Below, in pieces: positions 31,756 to 42,030 of a stretch of DNA of 64,000 nucleotides. Position 1 is the first letter of the stretch, and each line of letters begins with the position of its first letter. The notes beneath the pieces were generated by a model. It had not been told where the DNA came from and made no database searches. It worked only from the letters and a program-made list of their open reading frames with translations. The translations under genes and the position numbers were made by a program. This DNA comes from Cryoendolithus antarcticus. Lineage: Eukaryota; Ascomycota; Dothideomycetes; Cladosporiales; Cladosporiaceae. The DNA lies in contig NAJO01000007.1 in the NCBI GenBank assembly GCA_002077065.1, positions 868,001 to 932,000 of the forward strand, written 5' to 3'.

Positions 31756-34203
31756 CTACTTCGTCGCCTTCCAGAACTCCCAAGCTGCTTTGCCCTTCTC
31801 CTTCGCCTCTTCCACACACTTCCCCCACTCATCCTCCCCAGGCCTCTCACCCATGTCTGGCTCGATATCCTTGCATGCATAAGCCTGATGCTTGGTGGGA
31901 AAGCTCACGTCCTCTCCATAGTCGATCCGGTACATCTGCTTTGCAAGCCATTTCAAAGGCGCACATCTGCTCTTATCCTTCGCCTTCGGTGACAGATGTG
32001 CTAGCTCTGCGAGCGCCATGAGTGCGAGGATGCCGATGAAGCGCGCTTGGCTGTGCGGCTTGTAAAGGAGCTCGCAATAGGACGTTGAGCGAGCGTAGGC
32101 GCGGTCGACTTGCAGTGAGAGGGAGAGGCAGGCGTGGAGATAGGTGGTGGCTTTTGCCCTTGCGCTAAGAGGGGCAGATCGCCAGGCGGAGACGCTTGGA
32201 CCTAAGGTCATATGCGCGAGCGCCACCAGCGGGCCAGCGAGGAGGGGTACCGGTAGATTCTGGCTGGCGTACAATTCTGCTGGATAGGCGGTGGGCAAGT
32301 GGGTGCTGAAAGCGTGGAGTGTGGCTTGTGCGACCTTTGCAAGATCGTGGCCCTGTACAGTCGAGAATCGTGTGGGTAGCTTGTCGAGGACCTTGCGCGC
32401 CACGCGCTGTGCGGAAATGAGGGAGAGGTCGGCCTTGCACAGTGGGCAGGTGCAAGAGAAGCCATTTTGAGCGAGAGCAGCTTTCCGCTTGTCGTACGGC
32501 TGATTCGCGGCCGTGTAGGATGTGGTCAGCTCTTCGCCCTCGGCGATAGGCCGTGAGGCGTGCACGACCATGATATTGCTGACCCAACCCCATTGGGCAT
32601 TCGGCACGCAGGAGTGATTAAATCGGGACGCTTTCAGCCATATGCCGAGACACTATTGATCTGGACTGAAAGAGCACATCTTCGCGGTCGCCATTGGGCA
32701 GCTGGGATCGAAAGCATCGTGTTGCTTGTGAGCTGCATGGGGGAACGTCGTATGCGAATTGTGCTGGATGATGCGCTGCGCACGCTTGCTGGGAATGCAA
32801 GTTAGTACGTGATCTGGCAGAACGGCATATCAGGGACCGTACATGTCGAAGATGCCAACACCGTCCACCTCGACGGCTGGCCCGTCTGTGTCGCCGCTGT
32901 AAAGCTCAAAAAGGCCCTGCCAATGTTCCAGTTCTGACATAGACTTGTCCGCCATCTTGTCCAACAAGGTATTGGCTCTATTCCGACAACCAGGCTCGGT
33001 AAGTTCCATCTTCCAGACCAGTGCACGCTCACTAGGCTGCGTGAGCGCGAATGCTTTCTCGAACAGCAAGAGACTGCCGGGACAAATAGCAGCTTTAGAG
33101 AAGAGTCCATTGCCTGACACCTCGCTGGAGCGTTGCTCGATCTTGGCGGCATAGTCCGCGATGTCCACAATAGCAAGGTTCCGGTCAGCCTGCTGCATGA
33201 TGGCATTGAAGTCGTAAGTCCCATGCAGCTGCTCATCAACGCGAGATTGCATTTGCTGCGCCAGAGCGATACTTCCAGATTGGTCTGCATTCTGATCTAT
33301 CAAGTCCGTTGCAAGCGTGAGCGCCGAATCCCAGCACCCCAGCCCACTTGATACAGTAATGCCAAGGCGTGCAAGTTGCTGGTAATGCTTGAGAGTTTCT
33401 GGTTCGTTTGGCTTCAGCGAAGCAAGCGACGACCTCGCTACTGAGAAACGACCACACCGGATGTACGAGAACATTTCCTTGGACAGCGCTTGCTCGTAAT
33501 CAGCCCTCAAAGTGTCTGTGATTGTGGCGGAGCTGTTCAATTCGCTCGTAGCAGATGTGCGTGCACACTTGTAGCTATGAATAGTCAGTACGGATGCATT
33601 TGGCCGTGAATGGTGTACTGACAGTTGCGCAGCCGTCAAAGGGGCGTTCTTCAAGAGTGCGGCATTGCCCAACGCCATGTACTCGGATGTCCTAAGTCTC
33701 GCGCTGATGGACGGATCACGTAGATGATCTAGACGGGCGTGCTGGGGCCAGTAGACCATGTCTGTTGGATGGTGTACTGAAATGATCTTCCCGGCGTCCA
33801 TCTTGCGCATGAACGGCTCTTTGATGTCAATGAGTGTGCCGGTCGGAAGTGATGTCGATGTGCGTCCGAAGGGGTAGGTGATGAAAGAATGCACCAGGAT
33901 TTCCTCATCGCCGTGGCAGATCATAGAACAGCCTTCGCCGTACTCGGCCGTTTCGTTTTGCAAAGTCATCCGCCGACCGAAAGCCCGTTGCCCATGCACG
34001 AGCTCAGAGACTTCGATAGGAACAAGCGACATCAAGCCTGCATTCGACGGTGCGAAATCTGAATCTCTTTCCTGCAAAACGTCGTCCGCATGCTGAGCGA
34101 GAGATAGCGTGTCGAGCAACTCATCCGCTGCAGTGCCCCAGTCCGCCGTCGCATTGATGACTTTCGTATCGCCCATGATTGCGTCCAGATTACCAGTGTT
34201 CAT
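31756..34203 (-). CDS. TPR-SET domain protein, broken by one in-frame TAG
   Basis: Lysine-methyltransferase-like protein of the fungal TPR-SET (SMYD/Set5-Set6-like) group. Likely exons are 34203-33623, 33574-32843 and 32788-31756. Intron 1 (33575-33622, 48 bases, donor GTCAGT, branch TACTGAC) is in frame and stop-free; intron 2 (32789-32842, 54 bases, donor GTACGG, branch TACTAAC, acceptor CCCAG) is clear. The N-terminal part has PTGTLIDIKEP and HHPTDMVYW, then TPR-like helices; the SET part starts at EVSGNGLFSKAAI and continues through QRIIQHNS, GIWLKASRFNHSCVPNAQ, IAEGEELTTSY and a Cys-rich post-SET FSCTCPLC. All three exons sum to 782 codons in one frame, but the codon at 32655-32653 is TAG, 14 codons before the NHSC catalytic motif. 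A normal stop would give 482 residues lacking the SET core. Pseudogene, sequencing error, readthrough or unusual splicing are all possible. Confidence 0.75.
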
Positions 34204-34387
34204 GCGATGAGATCAGTAGCGGGACCAACATCTGGTACAACCGAGTAGAGCACCGCAGCAAACAAACGTGGGCACGGACCGTGTGCACCCAGGTGTAGCA
34301 TGTTTGATCGCTCCTTCCTCAACCTGTATATTCCATTTCGGCGTGATAACAGCAGTGCAACCGAGCATGCCGTTGCTAGATCAACCC

Positions 34388-35082
34388 TCACTGCGCAACC
34401 TCCTTCGCCTTCCCAGCAACAGGCGCCTCATCGATGAACGACGGCATCCCACCTGTATCTTGTAAGTAGCTCGGCATCTCCCCCTCGCCAACCCCCTCAG
34501 CACCGAAGTCCACTTCCTCCCCAAGCGCCTCCAACTCAGCATCCAGCTCAGCTTCATCAACATCCTCAGGCACCTCATAACTCCGACTAATGCTCTCCTG
34601 GATATCATTCCCAATATCCATGAGATCTGCCATCTCATCCTGCATCCTCTCGATCTTGTCGATGTCGACCTTACCATACTGCTTCTTCAGCTCCTTCTGC
34701 GTCGTCTTCATGGCGTCTACCGTAGCCATGGTGTTCTTGAGGTTGTCCTGCATCATGCCCGCTTGCTCCATGTTCCAACTTTGTTGCTGGAGTTGATCCT
34801 TTTGCGACTCGTACATCTTGCGCTGTTGGAGGATCTTGATGGCTTTTTGTTTGATTGCCGTCTTGCCTGGACCATCGCGCATGCGAGAGAGGCGTTGCTG
34901 GTGGGTCGAGAGCTCGGCGTTCAATTTGGCTAGCTTCACGTCGATTGATTCGATTCGAGTGTCGACCTGGCATGCAATTAGAACGTATTCGATAGGGCGA
35001 TCTCGGAACTACTGACATTTGATATGGCTGAATTGAGGGTAGGTTTTGGTGCATTCGACTTCGCGCCGAATAGTCGGTTCAT
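34388..35082 (-). CDS. vps60: ESCRT-III-associated protein Vps60/CHMP5
   Basis: Two exons, 35082-35017 and 34966-34388, joined over a 50-base phase-0 intron (donor GTCAGT, branch TCTAAT, acceptor GCCAG); 214 residues, the usual family length. Exon 1 gives MNRLFGAKSNAPKPTLNSAI and exon 2 continues VDTRIESIDVKLAKLNAEL. This matches the basic N-terminal start and first helices of Vps60/CHMP5. The acidic C-terminal half (DVDEAELDAELEALGEEVDF) and the end PSYLQDTGGMPSFID are typical of Snf7-family autoinhibitory and MIM-type regions. Vps60 works at endosomes, recruiting Vta1 to stimulate Vps4 in multivesicular-body sorting. The start is fixed by the conserved MNRLFG. Confidence 0.95.
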
Positions 35083-35610
35083 GGTGACGAACAGGCAGCG
35101 CAGTAGACGGGAGGACGGGAATATCGAGAGCCTTCTGTGTGTTATAGGTACTAGGTAGCTATGAGCTCCAGTAGAAGAAAGTGTTTATCATGTATTGAGT
35201 AAATGAGTATGTCGTTGCCTTCAATGCCTGTAGGTACAGGAACATGGGCATATGGACGCAGCGGAACGGCTTCCGTGACCCCGGCGTACCAGACGACGGC
35301 TCACAATAGTGCAGCCTGCTTCCACGACAGTGATGAGCCGCCCCATCTCCATCGCCGCCAAACGCAGCGGCAGCCCTAACGAAGACGTGATGGCCTTGAT
35401 CATCCATTGACCAAGCTCACGGCACTGATCGATGGCTCATCGTGACTGCTGTTGGAGCCTGCAGGTCCTAACCGCCCGTCTCTCACTCGAGGCTGTGCAG
35501 ACATGCGGCGCATGGCTTGATCCTTAAGATGCAATGTAAGGTAGGTTCACGTTCTCGATCCTTTTTTGCTCATACAAACTCGCCCCATCAGAGCTGCGAC
35601 TTACGGTAAG
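35083..35610. other. Divergent promoter region
   Basis: Spacer between Vps60 and the following orphan gene. No distinctive element seen. Confidence 0.5.
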
Positions 35611-37131
35611 ATGGCGCACCAAGCCCACGCCATTCCTTGGAATGCTTTGACTTCACGCTTCCGGTACATCGAGGCGCCGGGTACTGCGCCTGACATCTAT
35701 GCACTTGATACACCGGATAGGCTGGAAGCGATACTGTTCTTCGCCCGCGCGTTTGCAAAGAATATCCGGGATTATGCTGCTGTGGAGCGGAGAAAGTACG
35801 CAACGCCTACGGATTATCGGCGGCGGGCTGCGACATGGACGAAGTCGGACAGGCGGCCAGACGATCAGATCGATGCTGCTGAGGCCAGCGTCTCGAGAGT
35901 GCGCAAGAAGTCAACTAAGGTGACCGAAACCAAGAAGCTTTTCTCAGATGCGGAAGGCGATGTCTGGGGTACAAGACACTCGCGCTACGTTGGCCCGAGT
36001 GGCTTCAGCGACGAGACACGATACATAGATGACTGGATCATTGGGGACAAGCACTGGGCTCGGATCGAAGATTTTTACAAGATGTACCGCAAGCGAGACG
36101 TTTGGGTTGGTGCTTGGACGGATACCGTCAAGGGTCTGATGATGGAGGCTGCGCTTGTGCTCACGCCGCTCAACGAACGACAAGAGCGGCGCAGCGATCC
36201 AAAAGCTGCATACAGACGGCACACAGACACGTTGTTCCTTCTCGCACATCGTCCACAGATTAGTTTAGTGCATTGGACCCACGAGGGCGACAGCTGCTGC
36301 AACATGGAAAGTGGCCTCGTCTGCATCGTCGAGTCTGCTCTGACGGGCTATCTGTATCTCAACATCCTCGCCTCGATGCGCGAGTCTGGCAGCAGCGTAT
36401 GCGATTTGACCGATCACGTCGTCGATCGGCCTCAGAAGGTGCATAACCGCGGAAGGTACAGGACGCTTCTCCGGCCGCGACCGAAGTTCATGAACACTCG
36501 CAGTTGGACTGAATGCTTGACGCGGACATGCAACCCTCACGAGCATCATCCAGAAATTATGATGTTCGAGCCATTCTTCTACCCTCGACCAGGAGGCGGC
36601 GCATGGGCCGAAGTAGGGGCTGATCGAACACCATACTCGAAGTATACGAGATATGACACCTCGCGTTTCGAAGAAGTGAACTTCATGCCATCGGATCAGG
36701 TTTCGTCAAAAGACGAGGGAAATCAGCCCTTACTGGTCCGCGGCAGCCCAGAAGCGCTTCGTGAGTTCCTCCGCGGATTGTGGAGGCTACTGGTCAACTA
36801 TGAGATGTTGTGGAGGGACCAGGGTCATCCACCTCAGTGGGAAGTCATGGTTGCTGATGCATTAGACCAATGCTTCTATCGTTTCAACGATGGAGGCAAG
36901 ACCTACCGCAATTCGCTGCTATGGGACAGCTATCTAGAGAGCTGCGTACTTCGTGTCGAAGACCTCTTCGATCCGGAGTCGTGCAAGCGAAAATGGGCTG
37001 AGTACAACGACGAAGATTGGGTGCAGGAGCCGGGTCTGGTTGACAGTGAAGTAAAGCAGCAGAAGAGTACGGCGACGCCCAGGAGGGAGGGTAAGCGGCG
37101 AGCCAGAATGAGGGCGCATGGCGGCAGGTGA
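35611..37131 (+). CDS. Orphan 506-residue protein
   Basis: An intronless frame starting at the ATG at 35611 (MAHQAHAIPWNALTSRFRYI). The composition is that of a folded, soluble protein: even Trp, Tyr and Phe content and little low complexity until the basic C-terminus (REGKRRARMRAHGGR), which could serve nuclear localisation. Recognisable landmarks are DTPDRLEAILFFARAFAKNI, DDWIIGDKHWARIEDFYKMY, WTHEGDSCCNMESG, MMFEPFFYPRPGGGAWAEV, and a helical C-terminal region around LREFLRGLWRLLVNYEMLW. I find no catalytic motif, signal peptide or membrane segment. I do not recognise the family; it may be restricted to this fungal lineage. It is head-to-head with Vps60. Confidence 0.75.
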   Translation: MAHQAHAIPWNALTSRFRYIEAPGTAPDIYALDTPDRLEAILFFARAFAKNIRDYAAVERRKYATPTDYRRRAATWTKSDRRPDDQIDAAEASVSRVRKKSTKVTETKKLFSDAEGDVWGTRHSRYVGPSGFSDETRYIDDWIIGDKHWARIEDFYKMYRKRDVWVGAWTDTVKGLMMEAALVLTPLNERQERRSDPKAAYRRHTDTLFLLAHRPQISLVHWTHEGDSCCNMESGLVCIVESALTGYLYLNILASMRESGSSVCDLTDHVVDRPQKVHNRGRYRTLLRPRPKFMNTRSWTECLTRTCNPHEHHPEIMMFEPFFYPRPGGGAWAEVGADRTPYSKYTRYDTSRFEEVNFMPSDQVSSKDEGNQPLLVRGSPEALREFLRGLWRLLVNYEMLWRDQGHPPQWEVMVADALDQCFYRFNDGGKTYRNSLLWDSYLESCVLRVEDLFDPESCKRKWAEYNDEDWVQEPGLVDSEVKQQKSTATPRREGKRRARMRAHGGR

Positions 37132-38757
37132 TGCTGCCATTGACTTGGTATTCAACCCGTAGCTGTCGCGCTCCTGACCCATCCACCTGCAATTCCGCCC
37201 ATGATCGACTCTACATGTCGCGACGGAGGGAAGGATGTCATTGATCTCACCCATTTGACGCATTCGACGCCTTCAGCACTGCGCCATTGCCGTTCGATCA
37301 TCGCACGCTGCATCCAGGCCTCCAATCGTGATCGCGTCGCTGTTGCTCGGTTGCCAGCGGAAGGACCACCGCGCGTGTCTGCATCTGACAGCGCCTCGTT
37401 GAGCGCCTCGTGCCATGCGCGGTGATTACGAAGTGGAGGAGCGTTTGGAGTAAAGACGTGAGGTGGATTGCATCCTCACCTCAGGTCTCATGTAGACCTG
37501 TGCGCAAGACACTAGTAGCCCAAGTGCGTCCGAGGAACGTCCGCCCTTGTAAGACGACCAGCATCTACTGGTCATGAGCACATAGGGCTGCATGGCGATG
37601 ACCTCCACGGACCGCCAGCACAGATGCTGGGCCGCCTCGACTTGCTGCAGGCGCCTCCACACCGCGGCACATCATCAATGCAGTCCAGACTGAGTTCGAT
37701 CTTCAGCGGGGTTTGACGGCCAAGAGATGATGCGGAGAAGGGCCGAAGTCGATCTTGCTTTCGTTGGGGAAATGTTCTGGAAGCACGCTAGAACGACTTC
37801 TAGCTTGGCATACTCTTCGCCCACTGCAGTAAGTTTCTCCTAGCCTATCGCAGAGCTCTAGGATGTTTCCCCGATGTCTGGTTCGGCTACCTCATGCAAG
37901 CGTAACGACAGTCATTGGAGCTTGATTACAGCATGCGTTCTGGAGCTCACAGCGCGGGGGAGATCTCGTGAGCAGGTGATGTGTTCGAACCCTGGAGATC
38001 GACCGCGCACCGCAAGCGATACAGCAGGGACTTGACCTGAGTGCTTCCGATGAAGCCGTGGTACCGATGAGGCAGATGAGCAGCGTGTGGCGATCATCAG
38101 CGCACAACGTGCCGACCGCGCACAGTCCCCGGCCACCAGAGCGTGTGTCATTCATGCTTGCATCAAACACTCGACCGCTCAACCCCAGGAGTCGAGATCA
38201 CGCAAGCGGCCACTAGTACTCCCCACGATGTCCACCGCGGGACTCCATGGGCACCGAAAAAGACCCATATTGCTTCCAATTGCTCGCACGTGAGTGGCTG
38301 GCATGTCCAACGGGCCGATTGATGGCAGTGGACGGCCTGATTCTCCGGCCTCTAACCCCGGCATAGCAATGCTAGGCCCGAACTTTGGTGGGGACCCACC
38401 TGCATAGTTCGACATAGCTGCAACTCTCACAGAGCCTCGATGCAGCTAGACGACACGCCATGCACACGACCTATCGCAAGGGCGCTGGGATGGCCAAGCG
38501 AAGGGATCTCGTGAGGCGTCGACAGTTCCAGTATAAGATCTCCGTGATCTCCCAGTCATGGGACACATCACACAGCGCATCGCGAACTCTCATCAGCAAT
38601 AGCATTCTTTGCCGACCGGTACCTGTACCTTCGCCCCGCCCACAGCATCTCTAGTCTGTGAGCATCCGATTTCGCCTCCTTCACGAGCTTTCCTCTGAAG
38701 AAAGTCCACAACAACGACTGCGCTGAACACACGACCACACTCCCTACAACTGTCGCA
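37132..38757. other. Long gene-free stretch (1.6 kb)
   Basis: No convincing coding region on either strand; the longest frames are under 100 codons. A GTTCGAACCC string near 37984 resembles a tRNA T-loop but lacks the pairing arms. The right end is the upstream region of the FucP-type transporter and probably holds its promoter. Confidence 0.5.
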
Positions 38758-40339
38758 ATGGCTGGCGGCGTGCCCATCAACGTGGCACCTGTCCAGGGAG
38801 GCTTCCTCACTGGCAGGGCGCTGATCTTGCCCCTCTCGCTCATCATCTCGCTCTTCTTCCTCTGGGGCTTCAGTTACGGCCTGCTCGATGTCCTCAACAA
38901 GCATTTCCAGACGGTTCTCGGCGTTACGAAGCTGGAATCAACTGGTCTCCAGGTTATGTACTTCGGTGGCGGTTACCTGCTCGGCTCGCCAGTCGCAGCT
39001 GAGGTGCTCAAGCGCAAGGGCTACAAGGTCACGATCCTGATGGGTCTCACGCTCTACTCGCTCGGCGCGATCTTCTTCTGGCCAGTTGCACACTACTCGA
39101 CACCCCAGAACCAAAAGGCTAGCTTCGGTGGCTTCTTGGTGTGCACATGGGTCATTGCTTGCGGTCTTGCGACCCTCGAAACGTCCGCAAACTCGTACGC
39201 TGTGGTCATTGGTGATCCAGCATTGGCATCCGCCCGTCTGCAATTCTGCCAGTCGTGGAATGGTAAGTTCCAATTTTCGTCCCAAGATTTGCGTCAAAGC
39301 TAACAATTTCCTAGGCGTCGCATCCTTCGTTGGACCGCTCATCGCATCCAAGGCTTTCTTCTCCGGCGAGAACGCCAACTCACTTGTGAATGTCCAATAT
39401 GTCTACCTCGCAGTCGCCTGCGCCGGCGCTGCAGTCGGTGTTATGTTCCTGGTCGTCAAGATGCCCGAAGTCGCAGAGCAGACAACCCGCCGCGGCTCAG
39501 TCGTAGATGACAGCACGGTCGAGCTCGCGATCGGCAACGATGGCCAAGTCATTGGTTCCGGACCTCTCTACAAGCAGTACAACATGATCTTCGGCTTCTG
39601 CACCCAGTTCTGCTACGTCGGCGCCCAGGTCACCTGCGCTACCTTCTTCATCAACTACGCCACCGACGCTTCAGGCTACACTTCCGCAGAGGCCTCGCAG
39701 ATGTTGTCGTACGCGCTCATCACATTCACCGTTGGCCGCTTCGTCGCAACTGCGATCGCAACTATTTTGGAGCCGAACTTTATGCTTATGGTCTACGCTG
39801 CATTCGCCATTGCTCTGACCGCCTACGTCTCTAACGGCACTGGCACTCCCGGCGTTGCAGTCCTGATTGTCGTTTTCTTCTTCATGGCTCCCATGTACCC
39901 AACGATCTTCACTCTTGGTACCGCCAACCTCGGTCGCCACACCCGCCGCGGTGCTGGTATCCTGGTCATGGGTGTCTCTGGAGGTGCCGTCTTCCCGCCA
40001 ATCCAGGGCGCCGTCGCCGATCACGGCGGAACGAAGATCTCCTACGTCGTCCCGACCGTCGGCTTCGTCTTTGTCTTGGCCTACGCCGCATTCCACTGGT
40101 ACAGCCACGGCTTCCACGTCCTCCGCGTCAAGGGAGAGAAGGTCATTGCTACATCGCTTGAGGGTGGTGCGGTTGGCGGTGTCATTGCTACCACGCACTA
40201 CGATGAGAAGAGGTTGTCTGTCGCCGCTGTTGAGAACGTCAGGCGGGCGTCGATCGGTGATGTGACTGTCAAGGGTGCCACTGGCGGTATCAACCACGGT
40301 GGAAAGGCCGAGGACTTCCGCAGGGGATCCATTCTCTGA
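38758..40339 (+). CDS. FucP/GluP-type MFS sugar transporter
   Basis: Two exons (38758-39262, 39315-40339) with a 52-base phase-1 intron (donor GTAAGT, branch GCTAAC, acceptor CCTAG); 509 residues. The splice restores QFCQSWNGVASFVGPLIAS, a strongly conserved stretch of this family. Further signatures are FFLWGFSYGLLDVLNKHFQ in TM1, YFGGGYLLGSPVAAEVLKR around TM2, ACGLATLETSANSYAVVIGD in TM4-5, and PMYPTIFTLGTANLGRHTRR in the C-terminal half. These are typical of L-fucose permease and glucose/galactose transporters (fucose:H+ symporter family of MFS). It probably imports a hexose or deoxyhexose at the plasma membrane. The hydrophilic C-terminal ~75 residues are extra compared with bacterial FucP. 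Confidence 0.94.
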
Positions 40340-40618
40340 GGTGCAAAATGCACAGGATAATACCAGTGCGTTTGCTGATGATGGAGGCATCTCGGAAGGG
40401 TAGAGATGATTTACGATACCACATTTGATTTGGAAGTTGTTTTGCCGCCCTTGCACATAGCTCTGTACATAGCAACATACCCATCTACTAGAAAGCTTTA
40501 CTACTCATGGATCATTTGCCTATAACGTGACCGAGCCTAGAATATGTATTCAACTACCCTCCGCCGTCGCACTTCCTCGTTAGACTGGTTGTTCGCGCTT
40601 TCGCTAACAAATTGGAAC

Positions 40619-41341
40619 TCAATCCTCTGGCCATGAGCCTGGCAGCAGCAAGTTGACCGATGCCGGGCGCGGCTTCCTTATCTTGCTCGGTAGCTTCGCG
40701 TGAGTGTCGCTGGCTGGATTCTGCGGTAAGTCCTTGAAGTTATTTCTACTCAGGTCCGAAGCGTTACACGTCAAATTGTCGTTCGTTCTTGTTACACTGC
40801 TCTGGACAACCGCTGTACTTTCAAGCTCAACACAGTCTGCTGGTTGCAGCATCGAATCGACATCAACGCCTGACGGATTCGGCGCCGCTAAGCTTGGAAA
40901 CTTGTCGTGTTCTGTTGCGGCCACATGGCGATCTTGCCGCAGGACATGTTCAATTATCGATGGTTTTTTTTCAGGGTCGAGTCGCAGTGTCGTCAGCACG
41001 TCTGCAGCCCATGCACCGCTAGGAAGCTGCACGGACCGTGCAGGACTGAGTGCTCTCGGAATCGTGCTCCCAAGCGACGCCTGAGCAGCCGGAGCGCTTG
41101 CTGGTCGCAATAGCTCCTCACTGGTCGACTGCATCCGCTCCACCGGCTGTTCCTGTTTTGTAGTAGCTCCGGCTGCCAGCTCGTGGACTTCTGGCTCTGC
41201 TCTCTGCTCGTGCAGCCAGGTGGCGATGTCGTGGGGAGTAGTGATCGTACCTCTCCTCTCGAGGTTCCTCTTCTTGATCTTCTTGCTTGGTGAGGATCTC
41301 CTGAAAAGCTTGCGCAGGCGCTGACGCAGCTTGAGTGCCAT
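40619..41341 (-). CDS. Small orphan protein with basic N-terminus
   Basis: From the ATG at 41341 the frame gives 240 residues; it is open further upstream but that part looks like leader. The start is strikingly basic (MALKLRQRLRKLFRRSSPSK, then KIKKRNLERRGTITTPHD), followed by TWLHEQRAEPEVHEL and a long polar, probably disordered region. Short C-terminal segments (SKIRKPRPASVNLLLPGSWP) look conserved in style. A basic amphipathic start could bind nucleic acid or membrane. There is no recognised domain, so a lineage-specific gene is likely and non-coding remains possible. Confidence 0.5.
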   Translation of the reverse strand: MALKLRQRLRKLFRRSSPSKKIKKRNLERRGTITTPHDIATWLHEQRAEPEVHELAAGATTKQEQPVERMQSTSEELLRPASAPAAQASLGSTIPRALSPARSVQLPSGAWAADVLTTLRLDPEKKPSIIEHVLRQDRHVAATEHDKFPSLAAPNPSGVDVDSMLQPADCVELESTAVVQSSVTRTNDNLTCNASDLSRNNFKDLPQNPASDTHAKLPSKIRKPRPASVNLLLPGSWPED

Positions 41342-42030
41342 GTTGTAAGGAGGTCGATGGACCGCAGAGGTTCGCGATACTGGCCTCGATGAAGTAGGTG
41401 ATGGTGTATAGCAGGACAATGTGAGAGATGGGAGAAGTGACAAGAAAGATAGTAAGTTGTGTAGCATACTTACCATCGTGAATGACCGTTGCGCCTATAT
41501 GAGTAGCCGTGGAGTTACATGTTATTTGTTCTCGATCTGAGCGGTCACTACATGTATTGCCGTTGCGGATCCATCTTGATATATATCAGCGAGCTAGATC
41601 GTGGAGCGTCGCATAGGTGGTCGAATGCGAATCCATTTTGTCGCCCCTGGTGTCAACACCATGTTCGCGGAACACAGAATTATGATTTGCGAGGCGAGAA
41701 TTCTGCATAACCTGATGGTGCCGACGCCACTATCCTGAGCATTAGCCTTCATCACGCTGAACGTCTGGAAGATGGACGAAACCGGTTCAAGTGGATCCGA
41801 TCCGGAGTCAGAAAGTGGACTGAAAGCATGGAAACTCCAACGCATTGCAAAGGAAGCAGCAGATGCAGATGGAGTTGAAGATGCTCCCGGAGTTCGAGAA
41901 AAGTGGGGCCATTGGAAGCGAGGGACAAGGGAGCTGAGGCGGCAGGAAGATGAGGTACATCAAAGGCCCATGGCTTCTTGCCTCCCTCGTCTCTCCTCTT
42001 CGCGATTTGAGAGTCGAGGGAGACTTCACG
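41342..42030. other. Divergent upstream region with a small open frame
   Basis: Spacer before the beta-lactamase-like gene. It contains a 102-codon plus-strand frame (41772-42080) whose first 63 residues are highly charged and coding-like (MDETGSSGSDPESESGLKAW) but whose end degrades. It could be a small gene or an upstream frame of the next transcript; I do not call it. Confidence 0.4.

Noticed and set aside
37975..38030. GTTCGAACCC resembling a tRNA T-loop
   Set aside because: The flanking bases do not form a T-stem, and no D-arm, anticodon arm or acceptor pairing can be drawn.
39086..39314. Alternative frame merging the end of FucP exon 1 region with exon 2
   Set aside because: It reads through the intron in a frame unrelated to the transporter; the spliced model restores conserved sequence.
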